Assembly: GCF_900114535.1 (NCBI RefSeq)
Contig: NZ_FOTK01000001.1
Coordinates: 248,001-312,000, forward strand
DNA from: Methylobacterium pseudosasicola
Lineage (GTDB): Bacteria > Pseudomonadota > Alphaproteobacteria > Rhizobiales > Beijerinckiaceae
Direction: 5' to 3'
Length of the DNA stretch: 64,000 nt
The notes below the pieces were generated by a model. The model did not search any database. It saw only the letters and a program-made list of their open reading frames with translations, and was not told where the DNA came from. The translations under genes and the position numbers were made by a program. Below, piece after piece: positions 15,625-25,287 of the stretch (within the stretch, counting starts at the first letter, position 1; every line of letters begins with the position of its first letter).

Positions 15625-17498
15625 CGCGGGGCTCCGGTCTTGGCGGCCAGTTTCTCGTCGTACCACCAGGTCGTCGGGAAGCCGGACCCGGCATAGCGCG
15701 GCAGGATCCCCGGATGGCTGAACCGGTTCCAGCGCAGGGTCCGCTGCTCGCTGGCCGACCATTGCGGCACGACGTAATCGTGCGCCAGAAGCACCCGGTC
15801 CAGCGCCCGGGTGGCGGCGACCAGGCCGGCCCGGTCGGGGGCGTAGATCACCTTCTCGATCAGCGCGTCGATGCCGGGATCCTTGATCCCGATCAGGTTG
15901 CGCGAACCCGGCTTGTCGGCCGCGGCCGAGCCCCAGAACTCGCGCTGCTCGTTGCCGGGCGACAGTGACTCGCCCCAGGCGTTGCCGATGATATCGAAAT
16001 CGAAGTCGCGGACCCGGTTCTGATATTGGGCCGCATCGATCACCCGCAGGGTGGCGTCGATGCCGATGAGCTTGAGCTGCGCCGAGAAGGGCAGGATCAC
16101 CCGCTCGAACGCGTTCTGGAATTCCAGGAACTCGACGGTCAGAGGCGCACCCGTGGCCTTGTCGACCATCTTGCCGCCGCGTAATTCGTAGCCGGCTTCA
16201 CGCAGCAGGCCCACGGCCTCGCGCAGGTTCTTGCGCACGGCCTCCGGCGTGTCATTCACCGGGTTGGCGTAGGGCGTGGTGAAGACCGAGGCCGGGATCT
16301 TGTCCTTCACGCTCTCCAGAATCGCTTTCTCCTCGCCTTCCGGCAGGCCCGAGGAGGCGAGTTCCGAGCCGAAGAAATAGGAGTTGATGCGCTTATAGAG
16401 GCCGTAGAACAGGGCCTTGTTCATCTCCTCGAAGTTCATCGCCAGGTTGAAGGCCCGGCGGACCCGCGGGTCCTTGAATTTGTCCCGGCGGGTGTTGAAC
16501 GCGAAGGCCTGCATGATACCCGTGCCGCGCTCCGGGAACGCCTCCTTGATCAGGCGGCCCTCCTTCACGGCCGGGAAGTCGTCGTAGGCGGTGGCCCAGT
16601 TGCGGGCGATGTTCTCGGCCCGGAAGTCGTAGAGGTCGCCCTTCAACGCCTCGACCAGCACGGTGCCATCGCGAAAGTACTCGAAGCGCTCGGTGTCGAA
16701 GTTGTTGCGCCCGGCATTCACCGGCAGGTCCTTGCCCCAATAGTCCGGTACGCGGGCGTAGGTGACGCTGCGGCCGGGCTCGAACTTGGCGAGCCGGTAG
16801 GGGCCGGAGCCGAGCGGCGGCTCCAGGGTGGTCTCGGTGGGATTGCGCGGCTTGCCGTTGGCGTCCTTGCCCTCCCACCAGTGCTTGGGCAGCACGCGCA
16901 GCTGGCCGATCACCTGCGGCAGCTCGCGGTTGCCCTTCTCGGTGAAGGTGAAGGTCACCTCGTGCGGCCCGGTCGCCTCGGCCTTGGCGACCGTCTGGTA
17001 ATAGGCGGCGTAGAACGGGCTGTTCGCCTTCAGCACGCCGTAGGACCAGACCACGTCCTCGGGCGTGATCGGTTTGCCGTCATGCCAGCGGGCATTCTCG
17101 CGCAGGCGGTACGAGACCGAGCCGAGATCGGGGGCGATCCGCACCGCCTCGGCCAGAAGGCCGTAGGAGGTGAACGGCTCGTCCAAGGATTCGGTCATCA
17201 GCGTATCGTAGATCTGCTGGACCCCGCCTTCGAGGTCGCCCTTCAGGCCGGCGACGACGATGTTGAAGTTGTCGAAGCCGCCCTGCGCGCCGAGCCGGAC
17301 CAACCCGCCCTTTGGGGCGCTGGGGTCGGCATAGTCGAAATGCTTGAAGTCGGGGCCGTATTTCGGCTCGCCCATCAACGTGATGGCGTGGGTCCACTGG
17401 CCAGTGGCCGCCGGCATCGCGGCCGGTTCCTGTGCCCGGGCCGGGGCGAACTGGAGGCAGGCGACCAAGAGCGTCGCGGCGAGGAGGCGTCCAGTCAC
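15621..17498 (-). CDS. yejA: Extracellular solute-binding protein family 5, YejA-like (first copy)
   Basis: First gene of the yej-type operon; a periplasmic binding protein of about 625 residues. It has a Sec-type signal (RLLAATLLVACLQFAPARAQ), then the YejA-typical mature start THAITLMGEPKYGPDFKHFDY, a SBP-family-5 core, and the C-terminal FPTTWWYDEKLAAKTG. I chose the GTG at 17498 because it places a GGAGA Shine-Dalgarno about 10 bases upstream and starts right at the signal peptide; a GTG at 17525 is the alternative. The stop codon overlaps the start of the second copy. Confidence 0.85.
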   Translation of the reverse strand: MTGRLLAATLLVACLQFAPARAQEPAAMPAATGQWTHAITLMGEPKYGPDFKHFDYADPSAPKGGLVRLGAQGGFDNFNIVVAGLKGDLEGGVQQIYDTLMTESLDEPFTSYGLLAEAVRIAPDLGSVSYRLRENARWHDGKPITPEDVVWSYGVLKANSPFYAAYYQTVAKAEATGPHEVTFTFTEKGNRELPQVIGQLRVLPKHWWEGKDANGKPRNPTETTLEPPLGSGPYRLAKFEPGRSVTYARVPDYWGKDLPVNAGRNNFDTERFEYFRDGTVLVEALKGDLYDFRAENIARNWATAYDDFPAVKEGRLIKEAFPERGTGIMQAFAFNTRRDKFKDPRVRRAFNLAMNFEEMNKALFYGLYKRINSYFFGSELASSGLPEGEEKAILESVKDKIPASVFTTPYANPVNDTPEAVRKNLREAVGLLREAGYELRGGKMVDKATGAPLTVEFLEFQNAFERVILPFSAQLKLIGIDATLRVIDAAQYQNRVRDFDFDIIGNAWGESLSPGNEQREFWGSAAADKPGSRNLIGIKDPGIDALIEKVIYAPDRAGLVAATRALDRVLLAHDYVVPQWSASEQRTLRWNRFSHPGILPRYAGSGFPTTWWYDEKLAAKTGAPR

Positions 17499-17724
17499 GG
17501 GCAGGCTGTCTCCATATCGGCGCACCGTGCGGTGCGGGAATTCGAGCTTTCGAAGGGTCTTAGGCCGGGTGCAGCCCGGGCGTCGAGGTCACATCTTTGT
17601 CGGTCGGTGCGCGACTGGGGCGTGACGCGCCGCACAGGACCTTTTCGACCAGCTGGATGCCCACGCCTTTCTTCCCCCGCGGCTACGATGTTCACACATC
17701 GTCGTCCGGAAGGCGGAACGCGCT

Positions 17725-17832
17725 CTCCTCCCCCTTGTGGGGAGGAGTTGGAGGTGGGGGTGGTGCAGAAGGCATCGCTGCGCCTTATCCGGCACCACCC
17801 CCACCCCTGCCCCTCCCCACAAGGGGGAGGGG
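17725..17832. repeat. Intergenic palindromic repeat, CCTCCCC-type
   Basis: A long imperfect palindrome between the yejA-like gene and the membrane gene at 17956. The outer arms are CTCCTCCCCCTTGTGGGGAG at 17725-17744 and CTCCCCACAAGGGGGAGGGG at about 17813-17832; the inner arms are GGTGGGGGTGGTGC and GCACCACCCCCACC. The centre (AGAAGGCATCGCTGCGCCTT) is less ordered. Sequence of this type is a widespread dispersed repeat in Rhizobiales. The rest of the 17499-17955 gap shows nothing I can name. Confidence 0.7.
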
Positions 17833-17955
17833 AAAAGCGTGATGTTTCAGATGCCTGCTGCTGAGCCTGAGGTGTAATTCTGCTAGCCCCCCTAAGAAGA
17901 GCGAGGGAAAGCGTCGCGGTTGGGGAAGCGGTGGCGTGTCGCCGTGTCACAAAAC

Positions 17956-20040
17956 TCAAACCGCCCGCCCGCGGCGCCCCTCGACCAGCCACATGGCGAG
18001 CACGGCGGCCGCGAGCGCCGCCAGAGCGGCGAGGCCGAGGGCCAGCGGGTAGACCTCGACACCGCGGATATTGGCGCTGTCACTCGGGCGGAAGCCGATC
18101 CAGTCGCCGCCGGCCAGGCGTCCGCTGCGCACGGTGGCGAGCCGCGGCACCTGCGTGGTGCCGCCGGCATCCGCGACCCGGCGGATCGAGCCGCCGGAAC
18201 CCTCCGCCACCGCCTTCAGGCGCTCGGTGTCGCTGAACACGTCGGCGAGCTCGCGCGGGTTGGCCGGGCCAACGCTGACGAAGGCCACGAGACTGCCCGA
18301 GCGCAGGGTGTGCAGCCCCAGTGCCTCGGCATCAAAGGTGGCGCTGAACAGGCCGGGCTCGCCGGGCTTGAGGGTCAGCGTCGTGATCTTGCCGGTGGGG
18401 CCGGTGACGGTCACCGGCTCGACCTGCTCGGCCATGGTCTGGCGCTCGACGCGCACTTCCCGGCCGCGGCCGGTGGTCTGCGCCCTCAGTGCTTCCTCTT
18501 CGAGGGCCGGCTCCTTCATCAGCCAGTGGGCCAGGCGGCGCAGCAGGTCGAGATAGGGGCCGCCCTCCTGATAGCCCCGGGCCCAGAGCCAAGCATGGTC
18601 GGACAGGAGCAGCGCGACGCGGCCCTTGTCCTCCCGGGACAGGGCGAGGAGCGGCAGCCCCTCGGCGCCGGACAGGATCGGCTGGATGCCGGGCCGGGTG
18701 CGGGCCTGGACGATACGCAGCCAGTCGCCCCAGGCGGGCGGGTTGGCGTCCGAGCCCGGCAGGTCGCGGGTGACCGGGTGGCGCTGGCCGATCTGGGTCG
18801 GCGTCGCCTTGTAAGGGCGTTCGACCACGCGCCCGTCCGGATCGCCCGGCAGGATGCCGGCGAGCCGCGTGCGGGCCAGGCTGGCCGGGCCGGCATATTC
18901 TGGTCCGGCGGCGACGAGCAGCGCCCCGCCTTCGCGCACGTAGCGGACGATGTTGTCGAAATAGGCCTGCGGCAGCACGCTCTGGTTGGCGTAGCGGTCG
19001 AAGATGATCAGGTCGAAATCCTTGATCTTCTGGACGAACAGCTCGCGGGTCGGGAAGGCGATCAGCGACAATTCGGAGATCGGCGTGCCGTCCTGCTTCT
19101 CCGGCGGGCGCAGGATGGTGAAGTGCACGAGGTCGACGTTGGCGTCGGACTTCAGGAGGTTGCGCCAGGTTCGCTCGCCCTGGTGCGGCTCGCCAGAGAC
19201 CAGCAGCACCCGCAGCTTCTCGCGGATGCCTTCGATCGGCAGGACCGCGCGGTTGTTGACCGTGGTGAGCTCACCCGGCAGCGGCTCGACTTCGATCTCG
19301 ACCACGTTCGGGCCGCCATGCTCGATCCGGGTGGTCAGCGCGAAGGGCTTGTCGGTGGCGACGTCCCGGCGGTCGATCTCCTCGCCGTCGCGGCGGACCG
19401 TGACCACGGCGTGGCCGGTGCCGCCGCGCTCCATCACCTCGGCGCGGATCGTCAGGTCCTTGCCGACGATGCCGAAGCGGGGGGCCTCCAGGAGCTTGAT
19501 CTGCCGGTCGCGCTCGTCCGGATGGCCGGTGACCAGCACATGGAGCGGCGCCTTGATGCCGAGCTGGGCCATCGAGACCGGAATATCGTGGACCACGCCG
19601 TCGGTGAGCATCACGATCCCGGCGAGACGCTCGGGCGGCACGTCGGCCAGCGCCTGGCCCAGGGCCGTGAACAGCTTGGTGCCGTCGTCGCCGTCCTTGG
19701 CGTCGGGCACGTCGATGAAGCGCGGCTCGATATTGGTCAGCGCCCCGAAGCGGCGCTGCAATTCGGCCCGGACCGCGTCGGTCATCTGCGGCCGGTCGCC
19801 GAGCGCCTGGGATCCAGAGCGGTCTACCACGATGGCGGCGATGTCCTTCACCGGCTCCCGGTCTTCCCGCACCAGAGCGGGGTTGGCGAGGGCCGCCAGG
19901 ACCAGGGCGAGCACCAGGGCGCGCAGCAGCGCCGTCCGACCCCGCGCCACGAAGGCGAGCACGGCCAGGACGACGACGATCAGCCCAAGGGCGGCCAGGA
20001 GCGGCCAGGGGAGGAGGGGGGCGAAGCTGAGGCTCAGCAT
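17956..20040 (-). CDS. Large VWA/glutamine-amidotransferase-like membrane protein of a MoxR cluster
   Basis: A 694-residue inner-membrane protein. Two N-terminal TM segments (about 3-25 and 33-52) are followed by a periplasmic part beginning with a VWA-like strand IAAIVVDRSGSQALGD (a DxSxS MIDAS-like core) and MLTDGVVHDI. Later comes a class I glutamine-amidotransferase-like region (LIIFDRYANQSVLPQ, YVREGGALLVAAGPEY) without an obvious catalytic triad, and a final TM (LALGLAALAALAAAVLAMWL). This architecture regularly accompanies moxR, DUF58 and DUF4159 genes in alphaproteobacteria. Molecular function is unknown. I used the ATG at 20040; a TTG lies three codons upstream. Confidence 0.75.
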   Translation of the reverse strand: MLSLSFAPLLPWPLLAALGLIVVVLAVLAFVARGRTALLRALVLALVLAALANPALVREDREPVKDIAAIVVDRSGSQALGDRPQMTDAVRAELQRRFGALTNIEPRFIDVPDAKDGDDGTKLFTALGQALADVPPERLAGIVMLTDGVVHDIPVSMAQLGIKAPLHVLVTGHPDERDRQIKLLEAPRFGIVGKDLTIRAEVMERGGTGHAVVTVRRDGEEIDRRDVATDKPFALTTRIEHGGPNVVEIEVEPLPGELTTVNNRAVLPIEGIREKLRVLLVSGEPHQGERTWRNLLKSDANVDLVHFTILRPPEKQDGTPISELSLIAFPTRELFVQKIKDFDLIIFDRYANQSVLPQAYFDNIVRYVREGGALLVAAGPEYAGPASLARTRLAGILPGDPDGRVVERPYKATPTQIGQRHPVTRDLPGSDANPPAWGDWLRIVQARTRPGIQPILSGAEGLPLLALSREDKGRVALLLSDHAWLWARGYQEGGPYLDLLRRLAHWLMKEPALEEEALRAQTTGRGREVRVERQTMAEQVEPVTVTGPTGKITTLTLKPGEPGLFSATFDAEALGLHTLRSGSLVAFVSVGPANPRELADVFSDTERLKAVAEGSGGSIRRVADAGGTTQVPRLATVRSGRLAGGDWIGFRPSDSANIRGVEVYPLALGLAALAALAAAVLAMWLVEGRRGRAV

Positions 20041-20090
20041 GGCGTGCAAGCCTCCAAGATGCGCGTGAGGGTGGCCGTGCGCCCATCAAA

Positions 20091-20207
20091 CCCCCTCATC
20101 CTGAGGTGCCGCGTCAGCGGCCTCGAAGGAGGGCTCCAGGGATCGCCGAGCCGGCTGGAAAGCTCCTTCGAGGCGCCCGCTGCGCGGCCGCACCTCAGGA
20201 TGAGGGG
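20091..20207. repeat. Intergenic palindromic repeat, CCTCATCCTGAGGTGC family (copy 1)
   Basis: A 117-bp imperfect palindrome with terminal arms CCCCTCATCCTGAGGTGC and GCACCTCAGGATGAGGGG, inner arms CCTCGAAGGAG and CTCCTTCGAGG, and a GC-rich centre. The same element occurs at 63128-63244, and a decayed copy is visible near 35204. Here it sits inside the moxR-type gene run, between the DUF4159 gene and the following membrane gene, and could reduce read-through. Confidence 0.85.
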
Positions 20208-20251
20208 ATCTGATGGGAGCGAGCGTTGCCCGGGAAACGTGGCGATGCCTG

Positions 20252-23071
20252 TCACTGTCCGAGCCGCTCCAGCAGCGCGGGCACGTGGACCTGGTCCGCC
20301 TTGTAGTTTCCGGTGAGCGTGTAGATCACGATGTTCACGCCGCCCCGGAAGGCCATCTCGCGCTGGCGTTGGTCGCCGCCGACCACGGGGTAAAGCGGCT
20401 CGCCGCGGCGGCCCACAGCCCAGGCGGCGGCGAGGTCGTTGCCGGTGATGATGATTGGGCTGACGCCGTCGCCGGCCCGGGCCGGGCGGCGCTCGGCGCC
20501 CTCCGCGGCGGGGGGCAGGGCCTCCACCCAGGTCTGCCCAGTGGCGTAGCGGCCGGGGAAGCTGTCGACGAGGTAGAACGCCTTGGTCAGGACGTGGTCG
20601 AGGGGCACCGGCTCCAGCTCCGGCACTTCGAGGGTCGCCAGCATCTTGCGCAGGTAGGCCGCCTCCGGGGAGGGCGGGCCGCCCGGGCGGGCGGTGAGCG
20701 CGTCGCGGGTGTCGAACAGGACCGTGCCGCCGTTGCGCATGAAAGCGTCGATCTTGCGGATCGCCGCCTCGGAGGGCTGAGGCCGGGACGGCGCGATCGG
20801 CCAGTAGATCAGCGGATAGAAGGCAAGCTCATCCTTGGCGGGGTCGATGCCCGCGGGCTCGCCCGGTTCGAGGGCGGTTCGCGAGGCGAGCATCTGGGTC
20901 AGGCCGGTCAACCCGGTCCGGCTCGCCTCGTCGAGGGCCGCATCGCCGGTGATCACGTAGGCGAGCCGCGTGACCAGGGACGATTCGATGCCGTTCGGCC
21001 GGTTGGCGGGCGGCTCCTCGGCGCGCAGGGGCTGCGCCGGCAGGGCGGCGAACAGCAGCAGGCCCGCGAAGGCCAGCACCGCCGGGCGTCCGCGCAGGCG
21101 GCTCGCCCAGGCGGAGCGACGCAAGAAGCCGCCGAGCCACAGGCCGGCCAGGGTGTCGAGGGCGAGCAGCAGCAGCGACAGGGTGAACAGGGTCGGGCGC
21201 AGATCCAGGGTCTCGGCTCCGGCGAGGGTTCCGATCCGGGCGCCCTCGAGCGCCGCGGTGTCGAGGGGTTTCAGGCGGTCGTCGGGCTTCAGCGCGTTGA
21301 CGCTGATGCCGCCATCGGCCGGACCGTAGAAGCCGGGCGGGTGCTCGGCGTTCCCCCGGTCGGCATAATCGGCCGCGACCGCGGTGGCCGAGGCGGGGGG
21401 CGAGCCGAGCGCCCCGAACCCGTCCAGCGTCGCCCGGGGGGCGAGCACGATCGCGGAGGCGCGATTGGCCTCGCCGACGGGAGGCGCCGAGGCGCCGGCG
21501 AGCCCGACCACGCGCCGGAGCATGTCGATGAACAGGCCCGAGAGCGGCAGGTTCGACCAGGTCGTGTCGGCGGTGACGTGGAACAGCACCAGCGTGCCCT
21601 GGCCGCGCTTCTGCGCGGTGACGATCGGCGTGCCGTCCTGCAGGGAGGCCCAGGTCCGGTTGGGGAGGTCGCCGTCCGGCTCGGCCAGGATCTGGCGGCG
21701 CACGCCGATATCGGCCGGCGGGGTCAGGCCGGCGAACGGGCTCTCGGGTGGGAACGGTGCCAGGGTCTTGGGGCTGTCCCAGGACAGGGTGCCGCCGAGC
21801 GTCCGGTTGCCCCGGCGCAAGCGAACCGGCACCAGCGGATCGTTGCCGGCGGCGAGGCGCGGGCCTGCGAAGCGCAGCAGCATGCCGCCAGCCTTCACGA
21901 AGCTCTCGACCCGGGCGGTGGTCCGCTCGTCCAGCGCGCCGACATCGGCGAGCACCAGCACCGAGACTTGGTTGTCGAGGAGCTGGTTGATCGAGTCCGC
22001 CGTGCCTTTGGCGCCGCGCGCCTCCTGCACATCCGCGAAGGGCTGGAGCGCCCGGGCGAGGTAATAGGTCGGCGCCAGCAGCGGCTGGGCCTGGTCGAGG
22101 GTGCCGCCGAAGACGAGGCCGACCCGGCGGCGCTTGCCGCGCTCGTCCTGGAGCACCACGGCCCCGGCCGAGCGCTCCCCGGCGATCTCCAGGCGGCTAA
22201 TGCTGTTGCGCAGCTCCACGGGCATCTCGAAGGCGGCCGTGGCCTCGGTGGCGTCGCCCGCGAAGGCAATGTCGCGCTCGGCGAGCGGCAGTCCCTTCTG
22301 GTCGAGCGCCCGGACGACACCGGTGTCGCGTCCGTTCGGGGCGGCTCGCAGGGCCCGGACCGTGAGGGTGCCGCCGGTCTCGGTGGCGGTGAGCGCCAGG
22401 GCCGGCGGCCTGTCAGCGCGCAGAACGGTCAAGGCGGCGCCGCTGCCGCCGACGAGGTCGGCCAGGCCCTTGGCGAAGCGCTCGTGGCTGGCGCCGGCGA
22501 CGCCGTCGCTGATCCAGACGAGGCCGGCGCCGCGGTTCTTCTCCAGGAACATCCCGATGCTGGCGAGATGCGCGTCGCGGGTCGGCAGGATCGGGCGCGG
22601 CGCCAGGGCGCGCAGGCGCTCCAGGGCAGCGGCGGGCGTCTTGGCCTCGAAGGCCGCGGGCGGCTCGGCCAGACCGATCACCGCTACGGGCCGTCCGTCC
22701 CGGGCGGCGCCCTCGACGGCGTCGGTGGCGACCCGCAGCCGGTCGCGCCAATCGTGGGCGGCGGCGAAGCCGTTGTCGAGGAGCACGAGGAGCGCACTGC
22801 GCCCACCGCCGGCCCCGACGCCGCCGGGATTCCAGACCGGGCCGGCGACCGCCAGGATCAGGGCGGCGGCGATCAGCAGGCGCAGGAGCAGCAGCCAGGG
22901 CGGGGTGCGCGCCGGCGTCTGCCGCTGCGGGATCAGGTCGGCGACGAGCTTGAGCGGCGGGAACTCGATCCGGCGCGGGCGCGGCGGCGTCACCCGCAGC
23001 AGGAACCACAGGGCCGGCAGGCCGATCAGGGCGGCGAGCGCCAGGGGCGCCGCGAAGGTCAGACCCAGCAT
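20252..23071 (-). CDS. DUF4159 protein with N-terminal BatA-like domain
   Basis: A 939-residue membrane protein. The N-terminus is the double-TM BatA-type module (LGLTFAAPLALAALIGLPALWFLLR, then PRRIEFPPLKLVADL and a second TM ending in AVAGPVW). A VWA-like segment follows (LLVLLDNGFAAAHDW), then a long periplasmic stretch, another TM (TLSLLLLALDTLAGLWLG), and a C-terminal DUF4159 domain (from about residue 700: SLVTRLAYVITGDAALDE, YPLIYWPIAP, MRNGGTVLFDTRD). It is 7 bases from the DUF58 gene. Such proteins are thought to act with MoxR ATPases in envelope or metalloprotein maturation, but the role is not established. Confidence 0.85.
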   Translation of the reverse strand: MLGLTFAAPLALAALIGLPALWFLLRVTPPRPRRIEFPPLKLVADLIPQRQTPARTPPWLLLLRLLIAAALILAVAGPVWNPGGVGAGGGRSALLVLLDNGFAAAHDWRDRLRVATDAVEGAARDGRPVAVIGLAEPPAAFEAKTPAAALERLRALAPRPILPTRDAHLASIGMFLEKNRGAGLVWISDGVAGASHERFAKGLADLVGGSGAALTVLRADRPPALALTATETGGTLTVRALRAAPNGRDTGVVRALDQKGLPLAERDIAFAGDATEATAAFEMPVELRNSISRLEIAGERSAGAVVLQDERGKRRRVGLVFGGTLDQAQPLLAPTYYLARALQPFADVQEARGAKGTADSINQLLDNQVSVLVLADVGALDERTTARVESFVKAGGMLLRFAGPRLAAGNDPLVPVRLRRGNRTLGGTLSWDSPKTLAPFPPESPFAGLTPPADIGVRRQILAEPDGDLPNRTWASLQDGTPIVTAQKRGQGTLVLFHVTADTTWSNLPLSGLFIDMLRRVVGLAGASAPPVGEANRASAIVLAPRATLDGFGALGSPPASATAVAADYADRGNAEHPPGFYGPADGGISVNALKPDDRLKPLDTAALEGARIGTLAGAETLDLRPTLFTLSLLLLALDTLAGLWLGGFLRRSAWASRLRGRPAVLAFAGLLLFAALPAQPLRAEEPPANRPNGIESSLVTRLAYVITGDAALDEASRTGLTGLTQMLASRTALEPGEPAGIDPAKDELAFYPLIYWPIAPSRPQPSEAAIRKIDAFMRNGGTVLFDTRDALTARPGGPPSPEAAYLRKMLATLEVPELEPVPLDHVLTKAFYLVDSFPGRYATGQTWVEALPPAAEGAERRPARAGDGVSPIIITGNDLAAAWAVGRRGEPLYPVVGGDQRQREMAFRGGVNIVIYTLTGNYKADQVHVPALLERLGQ

Positions 23072-23078
23072 GGCGGCC

Positions 23079-23990
23079 TCACTCCGGGCCGCGCGCGGCG
23101 ATCAGCGTGGCGAGCCGCAGGGCCGCCTCACTCGCCGGGCGGTCGGTGCGGTGGATGGTGAGCGTCCAGCCCTGCTGGCGGGCGATCGCCTGGAGAGCGG
23201 CGCGGTGTTCGGCGATGCGGGCGCGGTAGCGGTCGCCCCAGGCGCCGGCATCGCCGATGTCGAGGCTGAGCCCACCTTCGAGATCGTGCAGCACCGCCTG
23301 GCCGGTGAACGGAAACGTCTCTTCGATGGGGTCCACGACCATCAACAGGTGGCCGCGGCTGCCCCGCCCGGCGAGGCTTTGCACGGCGGTCGCGATCCGG
23401 TCGGGATTGGTGAGGAAGTCGCCGATCAGCACCACCTCGTCGAACCGGGCCGGGCTCGCGCGGGGCGGCAGGTCCTGCTCCAGGCCGGTTTTGTCGGCGA
23501 CCAGCGCCTGGATCATCCGCTCGACGATGCCCCGCGAGGCGGTGGCCCGGGTGAGACCCAGGAGCCCGACCCGCTCGCCGCCCTCGACGAAGGCGTCGGC
23601 GAGCGCTAGCCCGAGGACCAGGGCCCGCTCGACCTTGGGCGCCGATGCCAGGTCCGACGCAAACCCCATCGAGGCGGAGCGGTCGATCCAGAGCCAGATG
23701 TTGTGGGCCGCCTCCCATTCGCGCTCGCGCACGTAGAGCCGGTCATCCCGGGCGGAGCGGCGCCAATCGACCCGTGCGGCGGCCTCGCCGGTGACGAAGG
23801 GGCGGAACTGCCAGAAACTCTCGCCCGGCCCGGCCCGGCGGCGGCCGTGCAGGCCGTGGGCCAGCAGGCTCGACACCCGCCGCGCCTCCAGGACGAGGCG
23901 GGGCATTTTTTCGGATAGGGCGGTCGCGCCCTCGCTCTCGCGCCTGCCGGGGGTGCGCCGTTCGGAGCCGAGGGCGTGTGTCCCGACCAA
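23079..23990 (-). CDS. DUF58-domain protein
   Basis: A 303-residue cytoplasmic DUF58 protein. The core reads VLEARRVSSLLAHGLHGRRR, then GESFWQFRPFVTGE, VDWRRSARDDRLYVREREWE and WLWIDRSASMGF, the last being the VWA-like DxSxSM element typical of the family. I placed the start at the TTG at 23990, two bases after the moxR stop, because homologues carry about 30 residues before the LxxEARRV motif; the next ATG (23906, MPRLVLEARR) would remove them. It belongs to the moxR-DUF58-DUF4159 set, where it probably serves as an adaptor or VWA partner of the AAA+ ATPase. Confidence 0.85.
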   Translation of the reverse strand: MVGTHALGSERRTPGRRESEGATALSEKMPRLVLEARRVSSLLAHGLHGRRRAGPGESFWQFRPFVTGEAAARVDWRRSARDDRLYVREREWEAAHNIWLWIDRSASMGFASDLASAPKVERALVLGLALADAFVEGGERVGLLGLTRATASRGIVERMIQALVADKTGLEQDLPPRASPARFDEVVLIGDFLTNPDRIATAVQSLAGRGSRGHLLMVVDPIEETFPFTGQAVLHDLEGGLSLDIGDAGAWGDRYRARIAEHRAALQAIARQQGWTLTIHRTDRPASEAALRLATLIAARGPE

Positions 23991-23992
23991 GG

Positions 23993-24997
<1,005 letters not shown>

Positions 24998-25287
24998 GCG
25001 GTTGTCCGTCTCCTGTCCGGGGCTCCGGAGAACCCCGTCGGTCATCCGGCCAATGTGGGGCCGTTCGCACCGGGCTGGCAAGGTCGGGATCGCCGCACGC
25101 GATTCGGGCGGGATTATCGGCGGGTTGGGAACCGCTGCGCGGCGGCCCCGCGACACGGCCCTTGGCGCAGGCCGGCCGGACCATTAGGAAGGCGCGCGAG
25201 CCGGGGCGGCCGGCTGAACTTCCTGATGTCTCTCGCGGATTGCGGCGTAGGCAGCACAGCGGGCCTCCCGCGTATCCGGTACTCACC

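Noticed and set aside
17920..23161. Long open frames on the plus strand (798 and 982 codons) opposite the DUF4159 and VWA-like genes
   Set aside because: They are mirror frames of GC-rich real genes, with Gly/Arg/Ala-rich sequence lacking domains or ribosome-binding sites, while the minus-strand proteins have clear families.
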